Of a stretch of DNA of 33,340 nucleotides, positions 33,317 through 33,340 are shown piece by piece. The notes beneath the pieces are model-generated. The model worked only from the letters and a program-made list of their open reading frames with translations, was not told where the DNA came from and searched no databases. Source of the stretch: Helicobacter sp. (lineage in GTDB: Bacteria; Campylobacterota; Campylobacteria; Campylobacterales; Helicobacteraceae); the NCBI GenBank assembly GCA_022766795.1, contig JALEPE010000006.1, forward strand, positions 1 to 33,340, given 5' to 3'. Position 1 is the stretch's first letter. Every line of letters starts with the position of its first letter. Both the position numbers and the translations under genes were made by a program.

Positions 33317-33340
33317 AGATTATAGATTGCCACAGCCTCT
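33317..33340 (+). repeat. dispersed repeat, copy 3, cut by window end
   Basis: The last 24 bases are identical to 32667-32690. The palindromic part would lie beyond the window. Confidence 0.65.

Overview
The window is a compact, roughly 36-37% GC bacterial chromosome segment that looks like a Helicobacter-type member of the Campylobacterota. The basis is a set of family-level matches: a clade-3 catalase paired with an ankyrin protein, a FlgP/FlgQ pair beside a DUF115 flagellar accessory protein, a fused CcsBA cytochrome c assembly protein, a threonyl-tRNA synthetase with a shortened N-terminus, an Alvin-type ferredoxin and TATAAT-type promoters without clear -35 boxes. Together they point to an enterohepatic-type Helicobacter or close relative. 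This is inference from protein families, not a database match.

Layout. Positions 1-347 hold a possible 5' end of a leftward gene and the AT-rich katA control region. katA and an overlapping ankyrin gene follow (348-2251, +). A tightly packed seven-gene leftward run covers 8416-2259: DUF115 motility factor, flgP-like, flgQ-like, a TrmN6-like methyltransferase, a YkgJ-type Cys-cluster protein, a TPR lipoprotein and an SDR oxidoreductase. Next are prs and an exported cyclophilin (+), a PutP-type symporter with a large loop insertion (-), tRNA-Leu(TAG) and an agmatine deiminase (-). Rightward genes from 13375 are a conserved hypothetical, tsaD, tpx, a YqiA-type esterase and a 36-residue lipoprotein. 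TRIC-family and HD-domain genes (-) lie back to back with the ccsBA, thrS-infC-rpmI-rplT and SIMPL run (+). The last third holds an AEC transporter (-), a radical SAM protein (-), a ferredoxin (+), a ZnuA-type protein (-), tRNA-Arg(TCG), a complete three-gene TRAP transporter (+), a frameshifted gene behind a sigma-28-like promoter, a repeat-bearing spacer and a small lipoprotein (-).

How the genes work together. Oxidative defence is represented by catalase with its likely accessory ankyrin protein and by thiol peroxidase. Translation is represented by thrS/infC/rpmI/rplT, tsaD, the TrmN6-like enzyme, a COG0731-type radical SAM protein and two tRNAs. Flagellar function appears in the DUF115-flgP-flgQ cluster and probably in the sigma-28-driven broken gene near 32 kb. 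Nutrient uptake is represented by PutP, the TRAP system (DctP resembles keto-acid binders), AEC and ZnuA.

No CRISPR array, prophage, insertion sequence or obvious defence island is visible. Most of the window is ordinary core genome. The points most worth checking are the strong excess of GGAATC/GATTCC (an RGAATC core), present in genes in every reading frame and as inverted pairs in two intergenic hairpins; the roughly 100-residue insertion in PutP; the sigma-28-like promoter in front of a one-base-frameshifted gene; the unlisted 36-residue lipoprotein; and three consecutive hairpins between rpmI and rplT.
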